Source: Paenibacillus sp. (lineage in GTDB: Bacteria > Bacillota > Bacilli > Paenibacillales > Paenibacillaceae). From it: a stretch of 6,163 nucleotides of DNA. Each line of letters opens with the position of its first letter. Position 1 is the first letter of the stretch. Below the pieces are notes generated by a model, which searched no databases, was not told the DNA's origin, and saw only the letters and a program-made list of their open reading frames with translations. The translations under genes and the position numbers were made by a program. Shown here piece by piece: positions 1 through 6,163 of the stretch. The stretch covers positions 1-6,163 of the forward strand of contig JAQSXN010000257.1 of the NCBI GenBank assembly GCA_029256665.1, read 5' to 3'.

Positions 1-1943
1 CCGTCCGCGTCGGCAGCAGCCGCTCCCGTGCCGCCGTCCGTCGCCGACGCGACCGTCGCCGCGCCGCCGAATCCCGGGGTGGGATCGAACGGAACCCATC
101 CCGCCCCGGGCATATAAACCTCCACCCAAGCATGGGCATCCGAGCCGCGCACTTCGTAGACGCGTTCCGCCGCCATGCCATCGCCGGCTTGTCCCAGCTC
201 CGAGGTAGCGTCGCCGGACGTGAAGCCCTTGACCCAGCGCGCCGGAATACCCTGCGATCTCAACATGACGACCATCGCCGTCGAGAAATGCACGCAATAC
301 CCTTGACGCTGCTCGAACAGAAAATGATCGACGAAATCGGAGTTCGCAGGCGGCATCTCGCTGCCGGATTTCGTGTAGGCATAGGTACTCTCCAAGTAAC
401 TCTCGACCGCCTTCACCCGGTCGTACAGATTCGTCATCCCGGCTCCAGCCACTTCGGAAGCAAGCGCGACGACGCGATCCGGCAACGAATTCGGTAGCTG
501 CAAATAGGGTTTAAGCTGGGCATCCGTCAATTCCTCGGCCCGCGCGCTGGCCCCGTCAACCGCGGCCCCCTCCCCGCCTCCCGCTTGAACCGTCCCTTCG
601 CCGCCTGACGCGCGAAGCGCCTTAGGGTCGGTAACGGGCAAGTAACTGCGAACCGTATATCTCGAGAGCTTGGCCGTATCGGTAGCGGCATACAACGCAT
701 CGGCGCCGTCGCTCGCCAAATAGCTGCCCAGCTTCCGCCGGGGATCGGCCGCGATGAGCTCGGTTACGGCGCCGTTCACCCCGGAGGCAAAAATCGGCAT
801 TTCCGCGATCGGGTCCTCCCATACCAGCGTCTGCTCGACCTCTCTGCCGATCAGCTTGCCGCCAATACTAGGCGAAGCGGCCGCGGCCGCCGCCTTCTCC
901 CCATCCGCCACCGGCTTCAGCGTCAGCGGCCATTCGGCGCTGCTCCAGCCTCTGCCGTCGTACGTCGATTTCGTCTCGCCGCGCCAGTACGCGCGTACCG
1001 GCGACAATCCCTTGAATACGATTCGGTCATCGCTGCTGAGCGGCATGCCGAGCTCGCTGTCGTCGAAGCCGTAGCCCGTCAGCGCCCTGCCGAGTTGCCC
1101 TCCGTTCATATGACGCATCGTCGCAACGGCTTTGCCGTCGCCTCCGATAGAGCTGATGCCTTGCTGCAGCCGATCGGTCATCGCCGTCGTCCATTTCGCG
1201 GGAGCCAGCTCGCTCTCGCGATCCACCGTTGCGAGCAGGGCGCCACCCGCGATGACCAGCGTGATGAACATCGCGCCGGCCAGCCAGCTTTTATCGATGC
1301 CGCGCAATCTTTTTTCGCTGATGTCAAGCACTCTGCGGACCCTGGGTACCGTGACGATCGCCGCGAGCAGCAAGCCCTCCGCCGTCGTGCGGAGAAATCC
1401 GCCGAGCACGTCCATGCCCATCCATACATGCAGCATCCCCAAATATACTAACGTTACCGCCGCGATGCCAAGCGCCGCTTGCCTGATCCAGACGAGCGCC
1501 TGCAACGCTGGAGCCAGCATCGCCCAGCCCGCGAATAACATCAGCGTCCGCAGCTCGCCCGACATGGCCCATAGACCGCTGCGCATCATAAGCGCGACAT
1601 TATCTCCGATAAGCGCGGGAAACGCCATAAGCCAATCGACCGAGCTCTGCCCTTCTCCTTTGTAGAGCCACATCAGGCAGAATACGCAAATCATGGCATG
1701 GACCAAAAAAGACAGAATCCACGGCATCCGGAACAATCCCGCCGCAAGCATGAAGCCGACGATCGCGAGGAGCGGCATGGGATGATAAATGACCGACCAT
1801 TCCCCGGCCCCCGTCCACGGCAACAGCCATTCGGCCAAAAGGCCGAACAACAGGATGCTCGTTAGGAGCCGATAGACGATCGAGCCTTCGGCTTGAGGTC
1901 CTAGGTCATAGGGGTCGGCGACTCTCCGTTTATCCGATTGCAT
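1..1943 (-). CDS. Transglutaminase-domain membrane protein (TgpA/YebA-like), 3' end beyond window
   Basis: Polytopic membrane protein with a papain-like transglutaminase fold outside the cell; family members are thought to act on envelope proteins or peptidoglycan, but the substrate is unknown. The frame is open from ATG 1943 to the window edge: 647 codons plus two bases, with no stop. The N-terminal third holds about six or seven hydrophobic segments (roughly residues 25-43, 52-71, 74-94, 131-153, 155-176, 187-200, 220-240). The basic stretch RVRRVLDISEKRLR lies before the last one, which places the rest outside. An extracellular region with YWRGE (Y319) and DGRGW follows. The transglutaminase core has Cys550 in QGYCVHFSTA, His604 in SDAHAWVEVY and Asp620 in PFDPTPGF, a complete triad. 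Low-complexity inserts are six alanines at 351-356 and a Gly/Ala-rich linker near 444-468. After the core an Ala/Gly linker begins; family members usually then have one more membrane helix and a short tail, presumably past position 1. The start is set by AAAGGAG nine bases upstream, and the gene overlaps the DUF58 gene by 14 bp. Confidence 0.93.
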   Translation of the reverse strand, partial: MQSDKRRVADPYDLGPQAEGSIVYRLLTSILLFGLLAEWLLPWTGAGEWSVIYHPMPLLAIVGFMLAAGLFRMPWILSFLVHAMICVFCLMWLYKGEGQSSVDWLMAFPALIGDNVALMMRSGLWAMSGELRTLMLFAGWAMLAPALQALVWIRQAALGIAAVTLVYLGMLHVWMGMDVLGGFLRTTAEGLLLAAIVTVPRVRRVLDISEKRLRGIDKSWLAGAMFITLVIAGGALLATVDRESELAPAKWTTAMTDRLQQGISSIGGDGKAVATMRHMNGGQLGRALTGYGFDDSELGMPLSSDDRIVFKGLSPVRAYWRGETKSTYDGRGWSSAEWPLTLKPVADGEKAAAAAASPSIGGKLIGREVEQTLVWEDPIAEMPIFASGVNGAVTELIAADPRRKLGSYLASDGADALYAATDTAKLSRYTVRSYLPVTDPKALRASGGEGTVQAGGGEGAAVDGASARAEELTDAQLKPYLQLPNSLPDRVVALASEVAGAGMTNLYDRVKAVESYLESTYAYTKSGSEMPPANSDFVDHFLFEQRQGYCVHFSTAMVVMLRSQGIPARWVKGFTSGDATSELGQAGDGMAAERVYEVRGSDAHAWVEVYMPGAGWVPFDPTPGFGGAATVASATDGGTGAAAADAD

Positions 1944-3333
1944 GGGACTCCGCTCCTTTCCCTGCCGAAGGCCACGCCGCATCGGCTAACGCAAGCGGTA
2001 TCCAGCTTACGCTAAAGCCGTGTTCTTCGAGCCTCTTCCCGTTGTCGCGCATTTCTTGCGTCAGCAGCTCGCCCTCCATGGCCAAGTGCAGCGAAGTGCC
2101 GCCGCTTTGCCAGCTTTGCCGGTCCGCATGCGCGGACATTGCGAGCCAGCGATCGACCGTCCGCCAATCCCCGCTAAAAATGTGCAAAGCCTCGCCGCCT
2201 TGCACAGCCGCATGTTGCAGCCCTTCGGCCGCATCCGCCTCATCCCGCCCTTCGTCCGCGCGAAGCCGCGCAAGCAAGTCGAGCAGCTCCCGGTGCCGAT
2301 CCCGGCTCGTTTCTTCGCCATTTAACTCAATCGTCCAGCTCGTTGTCGCGACTCTTACGCATGCTCCGGCTCCCGACAATCGTCTAGCTTCCAGCGCCGT
2401 TCTGCCGATGCATGCTTCGAACCGGGCATCTTGATGCCCGTAGCCCTCGGCCGACGTGTCGATCCATAACGTAACGGCTTGCGGCCGCTCCGGCGCATGC
2501 GATTTTACGCGAAAGCCTCTGCCGCGCGCTGCAGCTCGAATGTCGAGATGGCGCAGAGAATCGCCCTCCCGGTAGGGTCGACTGTCCGGACCCAAGCCGG
2601 GAGCGGCCTGAAGCTTGTTCGATATCGAATCCCCCTGTGCGCCTCTCCAGTCATAAGAGCCCGCCAACGCGGCGACGTCGGCAAGCTCCCGGCTTGCAGC
2701 CCCTTGATGAGCGCGTTCGCTCCAAGCATGGGCGGGAGGAGCCGGCCAGACGGGAAGCTCGCCGCTTATGGGCAACGTTCTGCGAATCGCCGTCAATCCG
2801 AGCCAATCTCCCACCGTTACCGTCATTTCGCGGAAGACGTACACTCCTCTGCGCAGCTTGCGAACCGAATAAACAACTTCCGTTCGCGAGGCTGCCCCAG
2901 GTAACGCGACCGCATGAAATACCATCGCCGACGGCGTCATGACCGTTCCGTTCTGCGCTCTTTCTTGAACGGATATCCAGACCCACGGCATGCGCCACCG
3001 CCGTTCGATGGCAACCTTGATTTCCGCTTCGTCGCCAGCCGTCACATCATCCGCAGGCAGGTGCCGGACGGCGGAAATCCCTCTGGAAGCGAAGAGCGGC
3101 AGCAAGCCGCTAAATACCGTTATCCCGAGCAGAACCGCCGAAGCATACCACTCCAGCGCCCCGCCGCGAATAATGGCAGCTGCCAAACAGCCCGCCATCG
3201 AGAAGACGATCAGGCTCCACGCGATCCATCTCGTGCGGTAACCCAACGCGGACCCGCCCGCCTTTTTGCCTTGCTTGCGATCGCCGCGCTTCGCTCCGCG
3301 TCCCTGTCCCGTTCTCGCGTCGCCCGTCTTCAT
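1930..3333 (-). CDS. DUF58 / vWA-like membrane-anchored protein (YeaD-like)
   Basis: 467-residue DUF58 protein, the usual partner of MoxR ATPases; its biochemical role is not established. It opens with a strongly basic tail (11 Lys/Arg in the first 35 residues), then two hydrophobic segments near 36-54 and 61-82. That predicts both termini in the cytoplasm, so the C-terminal domain would face the MoxR ATPase. A beta-rich middle part (about 90-190) precedes the DUF58 signature at about 251-276: SRPYREGDSLRHLDI, then AAARGRGFRVK. The vWA-like region begins with LWIDTSAEG (D292) and continues with FEACIGRTALEARRL. Two departures from the family are visible: Ile265 where a Trp normally follows (I-H/D-W-K), and Glu296 where the MIDAS DxSxS pattern would have Ser. 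The ATG overlaps the MoxR stop (ATGA), and the TAA lies 14 bp inside the transglutaminase gene, so expression is likely coupled on both sides. B. subtilis yeaD is the equivalent by order (from memory). Confidence 0.92.
   Translation of the reverse strand: MKTGDARTGQGRGAKRGDRKQGKKAGGSALGYRTRWIAWSLIVFSMAGCLAAAIIRGGALEWYASAVLLGITVFSGLLPLFASRGISAVRHLPADDVTAGDEAEIKVAIERRWRMPWVWISVQERAQNGTVMTPSAMVFHAVALPGAASRTEVVYSVRKLRRGVYVFREMTVTVGDWLGLTAIRRTLPISGELPVWPAPPAHAWSERAHQGAASRELADVAALAGSYDWRGAQGDSISNKLQAAPGLGPDSRPYREGDSLRHLDIRAAARGRGFRVKSHAPERPQAVTLWIDTSAEGYGHQDARFEACIGRTALEARRLSGAGACVRVATTSWTIELNGEETSRDRHRELLDLLARLRADEGRDEADAAEGLQHAAVQGGEALHIFSGDWRTVDRWLAMSAHADRQSWQSGGTSLHLAMEGELLTQEMRDNGKRLEEHGFSVSWIPLALADAAWPSAGKGAESHAIG
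1953..1959 (-). promoter_or_regulatory. Ribosome binding site of the transglutaminase gene
   Basis: AAAGGAG on the minus strand lies nine bases before ATG 1943, inside the last codons of the DUF58 gene. It decides the start of the transglutaminase gene, whose frame has no other well-placed start nearby, and it fits translation coupled to termination of the upstream gene 14 bp downstream of that ATG. Confidence 0.75.
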
Positions 3334-4385
3334 CGCCGCCCCCTGCTTCCGTAGACGGCGTTCGCTTCGGGCGGAAGCGGCGTCTGGCGGACCAGCTTGG
3401 CTACAAGCTGTCTGGCGGCTTCCCCCGCGCTTGCAGCCGCAGCCCCGCCCTTCATAACCATTCTGTGCGAAAGGACCGGCTCGGCGGTATCCAACAGATC
3501 GTCCGGGATGACGTAGCCTCTTCCTTCGATATACGCCGCGGCTTGCGCGGCCCTCAGCCAGTCCCTCAGCGCTCGCGGACTAAGTCCGAGTAGGGCTTCC
3601 GGCATTCTGCGGCTGGCATTCGCGACCGCTACCATATAATCCAGCAATGCGGGATGCACATGCGCCTGTCTCGCTTCGGCCTGCATTTGCAGCCATTCCT
3701 GCGTCGCGATGACCGGCCGGACTCGCTCCGGCTCCACTCTTCTGCCTAAGGCATATTGCTCCAAAATCGTTTTTTCGTCCGCGCTTCCCGGATAACCGAT
3801 CGACAGCCGCATCATAAACCGGTCCATCTGCGCTTCGGGCAGCCGGTTCGTGCCTTCGAAGTCCAGCGGATTCTGCGTCGCGATCAGCATAAAAGGGACC
3901 GGAAGCCGCCTCGTTTTGCCCTCTACCGTCACTCTTCTTTCTTCCATCGCCTCCAGAAGAGCCGACTGGGTCCGCGGCGACGTCCGGTTGATCTCGTCCG
4001 CAAGCACGACGTTGGCCATGATCGGGCCGGGTCGGAACCCCAGCTCGCCCGTCTTGCCGTCCAGCACCAAACCTCCCGTCACGTCCGCGGGCAGCATGTC
4101 CGAAGTAAATTGGATCCGCTTGAACTCGCCGCCGACGGTTCTTGCCATCGCTCCGGCAAGCAGCGTTTTGCCCACGCCGGGAATATCCTCCAGCAGCACG
4201 TGTCCTCCAGCCAGCATGGCGGTTAACAGATGTTTAATAATGGCTTGTTTGCCGACCAGCACTTGCTGCGCCTTGCTCTGAAGTCTGTGCAGCAACACTT
4301 GCGGCGGCTCCGCCCACGCATGGTGCATGCTCGCGCCCGTATGGTCGTATTCTTGCTCCGATCCTATGAATTGAGGGGTTATCAT
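3330..4385 (-). CDS. MoxR-family AAA+ ATPase (YeaC-like)
   Basis: 351-residue cytoplasmic AAA+ ATPase of the MoxR family, of normal length. MoxR proteins are thought to use ATP hydrolysis to assemble or activate partner proteins carrying vWA-type domains; here the partner would be the overlapping DUF58 protein. All catalytic elements are present: Walker A in EDIPGVGKT (K73, T74), the family-typical FTSDMLPADVTG at 93-104, Walker B VVLADEINR (D130, E131), sensor 1 ATQNP (169-173), the arginine finger in MDRF (R189), and sensor 2 in GLSPRAL (R271) within the C-terminal helical lid. The first about 25 residues before the conserved core are not conserved-looking. A second Met at residue 20 is an alternative start, but AGGAGG ten bases before ATG 4385 supports the longer form. 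First gene of the overlapping triad; it is preceded by the only intergenic gap, so any dedicated promoter should lie there. B. subtilis yeaC is the likely counterpart. Confidence 0.96.
   Translation of the reverse strand: MITPQFIGSEQEYDHTGASMHHAWAEPPQVLLHRLQSKAQQVLVGKQAIIKHLLTAMLAGGHVLLEDIPGVGKTLLAGAMARTVGGEFKRIQFTSDMLPADVTGGLVLDGKTGELGFRPGPIMANVVLADEINRTSPRTQSALLEAMEERRVTVEGKTRRLPVPFMLIATQNPLDFEGTNRLPEAQMDRFMMRLSIGYPGSADEKTILEQYALGRRVEPERVRPVIATQEWLQMQAEARQAHVHPALLDYMVAVANASRRMPEALLGLSPRALRDWLRAAQAAAYIEGRGYVIPDDLLDTAEPVLSHRMVMKGGAAAASAGEAARQLVAKLVRQTPLPPEANAVYGSRGRR
3339..3344 (-). promoter_or_regulatory. Weak ribosome binding site of the DUF58 gene
   Basis: AGGGGG on the minus strand, five bases before the ATG at 3333, is the best Shine-Dalgarno candidate. 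It is poorer than the AGGAGG-type sites of the neighbouring genes and sits in the last codons of the MoxR gene. With the ATGA stop/start overlap this suggests that the DUF58 gene depends on re-initiation by ribosomes finishing MoxR. Confidence 0.45.
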
Positions 4386-4395
4386 CTCACTGTCG

Positions 4396-4401
4396 CCTCC
4401 T
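4396..4401 (-). promoter_or_regulatory. Strong ribosome binding site of the MoxR gene
   Basis: A perfect AGGAGG on the minus strand, ten bases before ATG 4385. Its first two bases also form the end of a 7-bp inverted repeat (4400-4406 / 4421-4427), so the site could be partly masked in the mRNA. Confidence 0.8.
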
Positions 4402-4427
4402 GAAAAATAAATCTATCTACTTTTCAG
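4400..4427. repeat. 7-bp inverted repeat overlapping the MoxR RBS
   Basis: CTGAAAA (4400-4406) and TTTTCAG (4421-4427) are perfect inverted repeats separated by 14 bases. In the MoxR mRNA leader they could form a stem whose 3' arm includes the first two bases of AGGAGG. The stem is mostly A-U and the loop is long, so stability would be marginal. Confidence 0.4.
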
Positions 4428-4464
4428 TGTCGCCAGCATCTCTCCCGTTTAGACCTGCTAGATT

Positions 4465-4485
4465 CGGCTTTGGCGCTAAAAACCG
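4465..4485. repeat. Small inverted repeat in the intergenic gap
   Basis: CGGCTTT (4465-4471) and AAAACCG (4479-4485) can pair over seven positions with one G-U type wobble, around a seven-base loop. No T tract follows on either strand, so it does not look like an intrinsic terminator; its function is unknown and it may be chance. Confidence 0.25.
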
Positions 4486-4505
4486 GATATTTTGAAATCG
4501 AACCT

Positions 4506-4522
4506 CGGGTCCTAATAACCCG
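4506..4522 (-). terminator. Weak candidate hairpin after the deacetylase gene
   Basis: CGGGT and ACCCG (4506-4510 / 4518-4522) form a five-bp GC-rich stem with a seven-base loop, ending about 12 bases past the deacetylase stop. Position suits a terminator, but the stem is short and there is no U tract, so efficient intrinsic termination is doubtful and read-through into the MoxR gene is plausible. Confidence 0.2.
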
Positions 4523-4534
4523 GCGTACGGATCG

Positions 4535-6157
4535 TTATTCCTGAATCCAAACCTCTCTCCGCTCCGTGGTAAACTCGTAATCCTCGATTTCCATGCCGAA
4601 TTGAGCAAGCGTCGCGCGGATCGGCACGTCCAGCCGCTCCTCTACTCCCGGCTTCTGCGGGAAGCTATCCGCCAGCCAGTACCACTGCCGCCCCTCAAGC
4701 GTAACCTCGATGACCCCTTCCTTCTCGTCCAGCGCCGCAGTCCCTCCGAGCCACTCGCTCAGCTTGCCGAGCGGAACATGGATAGAGCCGTTCACCAACT
4801 CGTATTCGGATCGATCGAGCTCGAGCGTGTCCTCTCCGCGATGGACGATCAGATCGGGCCCCGACTGCCGCGATGAACCGGTTCCCCGATTCAGCCTCGA
4901 CGCGAAAGCGGCGAGCGTTGTTTTGTCCGCTTCGGCTACGGCGACGCGGCTCCATTTTGACTTGCCGGCCAGTTGAAATTGCATCGGCTCTACCTTCTCG
5001 TTAAGCGCGGCAAACGTGTATCCTAGTTTTTTATAATAGGAGATGATGTCGGGCAGCGCTTTGACCGTCTCGGCATGGCCGACGCTGTCGTGCATCAGCA
5101 CGTTGAGCGTGTTCGCGATTTTGGAGCCACGTATGTTCGCGATAATTTCCGTGGCGGGCACCAAGGCCCGTTTGGAATCGCCGCTATCCACGTTCCAGTC
5201 GTGCACCCGATAACCGGCCGCCTTCATCGCGTCGAAGTATCCTCTATCAAAGTTGGAGTAGGTCCCGCCCGGCGCCCTGACAAGCGTCGTCCGAATGCCC
5301 GACGCCGCATAAATCGCGTCATCCGTCCGCATAATCTGTTCCGCGAAATTCCGGAAGCTGCCATAAAGCTCCTCGTAGACATGATCGTACGTGTGATTGC
5401 CGATCGCATGCCCCTCGGCTACAATCTGCTTAACGAGCTCAGGCTGACGCTCCACTTGTTCTCCCAGCAGGAAAAACGTCGCAGTCACTCCTTCCCGCTT
5501 CAAAATGCGCAGCACCTCCGGCGTATGCCGGCTCGGCCCGTCGTCGAACGTCAAATAGACGACCTTGCTTGCCGTCACCGCGGCTTGTCCGTCAATGGCC
5601 GGGCTGGCAGTCGGCTTCCCGCTCGGCTTCCCTTCTTCCGGCTTCGCGGCTCCTCCGTCCGCAACCGCACCGGCGGTCGACTTCTCGCCATGCGTCCCCT
5701 CTTCCGGCTTCGCGGCGGCTCCTCCGTCCGCAGCCGGAACGGCAGTCGACTTCTCGCCATGCGTCCCCTCTTCGTCCTTCTCACCGCCTGTACCGACGTT
5801 GCTTCCAGTCGCTGCGGCTGCATAGCCGCCTTCGTTTGTAGCGCTGCTTGCGCCAATACTGTCGCGTTCTTCCTCGGTGTCTAGGCCGCCAGCGTCGTTC
5901 CCTTCATCCGTCTTTCCTTGATGCCGCTCATCCTGTGTCGCTATATCATTAGTCGTCGATGCTGCGCCGGACTGACCTCTCGGCTTCGCCAACAGCGACT
6001 TGGCCTCGTATTGATAGGTAATACTGCGAAATTCGCTGGCATTCCCTGCTGCTTGAACCGCCTTGTTCTGCCATGCCAGCCCGCCGCCGCCCACTTGCAT
6101 CACGCCGAACCAAACCAACGTCCCGCACAAAGAAGCTTGTACCATTCGTCTCATCAT
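4535..6157 (-). CDS. Secreted NodB-family polysaccharide deacetylase with Cu-amine-oxidase-like C-terminal domain
   Basis: 540-residue exported carbohydrate esterase 4 enzyme that would remove N-acetyl groups from peptidoglycan or another amino-sugar polymer in a metal-dependent reaction; the exact substrate cannot be told. Residues 1 to about 36 form a signal peptide (MMRR, hydrophobic core to about 28, possible cleavage near VQA-A). A disordered linker from about 55 to 196 is rich in Gly, Ala, Glu and Lys and carries a three-fold repeat. The NodB domain spans about 198-388 with every motif intact: TFDDGP (D205 base, D206 metal ligand), HTYDH (H255, H259), RAPGGTY (R294), DWNVDSGD (320-327) and LMHD (H356). 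The C-terminal part, about 432-540, looks like a copper amine oxidase N-terminal-like stalk (NGSIHVPLGKLSEWLGG at 456-472), probably non-catalytic and for surface attachment or binding. Two adjacent ATG codons (6157, 6154) are candidate starts; only six bases upstream are visible, with no SD among them, so a longer start is not excluded. Confidence 0.95.
   Translation of the reverse strand: MMRRMVQASLCGTLVWFGVMQVGGGGLAWQNKAVQAAGNASEFRSITYQYEAKSLLAKPRGQSGAASTTNDIATQDERHQGKTDEGNDAGGLDTEEERDSIGASSATNEGGYAAAATGSNVGTGGEKDEEGTHGEKSTAVPAADGGAAAKPEEGTHGEKSTAGAVADGGAAKPEEGKPSGKPTASPAIDGQAAVTASKVVYLTFDDGPSRHTPEVLRILKREGVTATFFLLGEQVERQPELVKQIVAEGHAIGNHTYDHVYEELYGSFRNFAEQIMRTDDAIYAASGIRTTLVRAPGGTYSNFDRGYFDAMKAAGYRVHDWNVDSGDSKRALVPATEIIANIRGSKIANTLNVLMHDSVGHAETVKALPDIISYYKKLGYTFAALNEKVEPMQFQLAGKSKWSRVAVAEADKTTLAAFASRLNRGTGSSRQSGPDLIVHRGEDTLELDRSEYELVNGSIHVPLGKLSEWLGGTAALDEKEGVIEVTLEGRQWYWLADSFPQKPGVEERLDVPIRATLAQFGMEIEDYEFTTERREVWIQE
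5570..5773 (-). repeat. Three tandem 22-23-codon repeats in the deacetylase linker
   Basis: Residues 129-151, 152-173 and 174-196 of the deacetylase are successive repeat units. Units 1 and 2 share EEGTHGEKSTA, then a variable four to five residues, then ADGGAA and KP; they differ by one codon in length (69 and 66 bp) and are nearly identical in DNA. Unit 3 (EEGKPSGKPTASPAIDGQAA) is diverged. The near-identity of units 1 and 2 points to recent duplication or ongoing length change of this linker. Confidence 0.85.
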
Positions 6158-6163
6158 GAGTGC

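Larger units (their letters stand above)
4387..4434. repeat. Imperfect 11-bp direct repeat flanking the MoxR RBS region
   Basis: On the minus strand GGCGACACTGA (4434-4424) recurs as GGCGACAGTGA (4397-4387), with 10 of 11 bases identical and start points 37 bp apart. The second copy lies between the AGGAGG and the ATG of the MoxR gene. It could be a small duplication or a pair of binding sites; chance is also possible at this length. Confidence 0.5.
4386..4534. other. Only intergenic gap, between deacetylase and MoxR genes
   Basis: 149 bp, more AT-rich than its surroundings, especially at 4402-4424. It should contain either the promoter of the MoxR-DUF58-transglutaminase operon or a read-through leader from the deacetylase gene. 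I found no convincing pair of -35/-10 boxes: AT-rich stretches such as AAAATA near 4487-4496 and TTTATT near 4405-4411 (minus strand) could act as -10 elements, but no good TTGACA partner lies at the right distance. No hairpin followed by a T tract is present. Confidence 0.6.

Noticed and set aside
870..900. GC-only tract with overlapping GGCCGC units
   Set aside because: It encodes six alanines (residues 351-356) in the transglutaminase protein between two ordered parts; ordinary low-complexity coding sequence in a high-GC genome.
1132..1665. 177-codon open frame on the plus strand
   Set aside because: Antisense to the transmembrane part of the transglutaminase gene; Ser/Pro-rich composition typical of a reverse-frame shadow.
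622..1830. Several short minus-strand frames (622-822, 1178-1429, 1324-1572, 1600-1830)
   Set aside because: All are alternative frames inside the transglutaminase gene, which has a continuous frame with membrane segments and a catalytic triad.
4506..4522. Strong Rho-independent terminator after the deacetylase gene
   Set aside because: Only a five-bp stem and no U tract; kept solely as a low-confidence candidate.
4417..4608. 63-codon minus-strand frame across the end of the deacetylase gene and the gap
   Set aside because: About a third lies out of frame in the deacetylase; no SD or recognisable motif supports it.
5075..5884. 269-codon open frame on the plus strand
   Set aside because: It is antisense to the NodB domain and linker of the deacetylase, whose motifs are all intact. 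High GC and few stops in the opposite frame explain it; the product is Arg-rich with no recognisable domain.
1..6163. CRISPR array, tRNA/rRNA, insertion sequence, phage or defence genes
   Set aside because: Coding sequence of four envelope-related genes fills nearly the whole window. No spaced short repeats, RNA-gene motifs, transposase motifs or flanking terminal repeats were seen.

Overview
The window reads as a chromosomal cell-envelope locus from a GC-rich endospore-former-type Firmicute, most likely Paenibacillaceae (Paenibacillus or Cohnella-like). This rests on Firmicute-style AGGAGG ribosome binding sites, the high-GC codon use, a secreted NodB deacetylase carrying a C-terminal copper-amine-oxidase-like stalk domain (common in Paenibacillaceae surface proteins), and the gene order MoxR ATPase - DUF58 protein - transglutaminase. 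From memory this order matches B. subtilis yeaC-yeaD-yebA. The genus is inference.

All four genes are on the minus strand, so transcription runs from high to low coordinates. In that order they are: (1) 6157-4535, a secreted polysaccharide deacetylase with a repeat-containing, low-complexity linker; (2) a 149-bp gap, the only intergenic space, holding a strong SD, short direct and inverted repeats, and no convincing promoter or terminator; (3) 4385-3330, a MoxR-family AAA+ ATPase; (4) 3333-1930, a membrane-anchored DUF58 / vWA-like protein; (5) 1943 to beyond position 1, a polytopic membrane protein with an extracellular transglutaminase domain. The last gene has no stop codon inside the window, but its frame is open over 647 codons and contains a full Cys-His-Asp triad.

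The last three genes overlap (4 bp and 14 bp) and must be co-transcribed and probably translationally coupled. In the usual model of this gene triad, the MoxR ATPase acts in the cytoplasm as a chaperone or remodeller of the vWA-like DUF58 protein, and the transglutaminase-fold protein works outside the membrane. The deacetylase upstream also acts on the wall or an exopolysaccharide, so the whole window fits envelope maintenance; its functional link to the triad is inferred from position only.

I do not see a mobile element, CRISPR array, RNA gene or a clearly new system. The most notable details are two substitutions at normally conserved positions of the DUF58 protein (Ile at the usual Trp, Glu at the last MIDAS position), the 22-23-residue repeats in the deacetylase linker, and the repeat structure around the MoxR ribosome binding site.
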